DNA from: Caldalkalibacillus mannanilyticus JCM 10596
GTDB taxonomy: Bacteria > Bacillota > Bacilli > Caldalkalibacillales > JCM-10596
DNA: 64,000 bases
Reading direction: 5' to 3'
Assembly (NCBI RefSeq): GCF_000615945.1
Contig: NZ_BAMO01000007.1
Coordinates: 62,001 to 126,000 of the forward strand
Shown in pieces: positions 63,824-64,000 of the stretch (within the stretch, counting starts at the first letter, position 1; every line of letters begins with the position of its first letter). A model generated the notes under the pieces. That model was given only the letters and a program-made list of their open reading frames with translations. It was not told the DNA's origin and ran no database searches. A program made the translations under genes and the position numbers.

Positions 63824-64000
63824 TCACTCGCTGTCTTCAATTTTTATATGGGGACAGTATTTTTTTAAAATGGAAATAAACTCATCTCTATTTTTGGGAG
63901 AAATATAGATGAAATCAAAGCGATTATAATAAATCTCAATTTTTCTTAAGGACAAAGCTGGACCAGAGTACAGAGAAGTCATTTTCTTTACCTTCGTAAT
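63824..64000 (-). CDS. partial protein with a YyaB-like PH domain
   Basis: The C-terminal 58 codons of a gene that enters from the right edge. YSGPALSLRKIEIYYNRFDFIYISPKNRDEFISILKK followed by CPHIKI matches the end of the bPH_4/YyaB-like bacterial PH domain (P-A-L-S-L-x-R-I-E-I ... I-S-P-K-x-x-x-x-F). The rest of the protein, usually including membrane segments, is outside the window. It converges with the ECF41 gene, eight bases apart. Confidence 0.65.
   Translation of the reverse strand: MTKVKKMTSLYSGPALSLRKIEIYYNRFDFIYISPKNRDEFISILKKYCPHIKIEDSE

Overview
The window is low-GC Firmicutes DNA from an endospore-forming member of the Bacillales. The evidence is an alpha/beta-type SASP gene, a cmpA cortex-morphogenesis gene, a complete rsbRSTUVW-sigB-rsbX stressosome operon next to alr-ndoAI-ndoA, the app peptide-transport operon and strong GGAGG ribosome sites. 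I cannot fix the genus from sequence alone.

Layout. (1) 1-16.3 kb, minus strand: a PBSX/Xkd-type contractile-tail cluster. It holds tail terminator, sheath, tube, tape measure, LysM protein, baseplate proteins, a TIM-barrel protein, tail fibre, Kelch-repeat protein and a beta-helix spike. It begins directly at three small regulators, two of which look like the region-2 and region-4 halves of a split sigma factor. No capsid, portal or terminase gene lies between regulators and tail, so the cluster resembles a phage-tail-like bacteriocin (tailocin) more than an intact prophage. (2) 16.6-19.5 kb: small cargo genes, mostly lipoproteins and unknown proteins. (3) 19.5-20.7 kb: the 3' remnant of a tyrosine integrase abutting a seven-gene tRNA operon (Asn-Ser-Glu-Val-Asp-Gln-Leu). 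(4) 20.8-34.8 kb: core genome (cmpA, tex, sigB operon, a PAS histidine kinase, ndoA/ndoAI, alr, ydcC-like, acpS, rhomboid). (5) 35.4-41.2 kb: appDFABC. (6) 41.2-56.7 kb: SASP, MocR regulator with a divergent acetyltransferase, GH13 amylase, CheX-like protein, ABC-F ATPase, a NatAB-like exporter, HxlR with a divergent pirin, a diguanylate cyclase, a lipase, and a MarR/permease/Cys-rich-peptide module with matching operators. (7) 56.9-61.1 kb: a large GH18 chitinase locus. (8) 61.5-63.8 kb: an FAD oxidoreductase plus ECF41 sigma factor behind a perfect ECF41-type promoter. Each window edge cuts a gene.

A striking property of the whole window is that at least 13 genes are each interrupted by what reads as a single missing base (tape measure twice), most often in a short homopolymer. 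Restoring one base rejoins a full-length conserved protein. No case of the opposite sign was found. This pattern suggests indel errors in the assembly more than genuine gene loss, and the affected genes are described here as probably intact in the organism.
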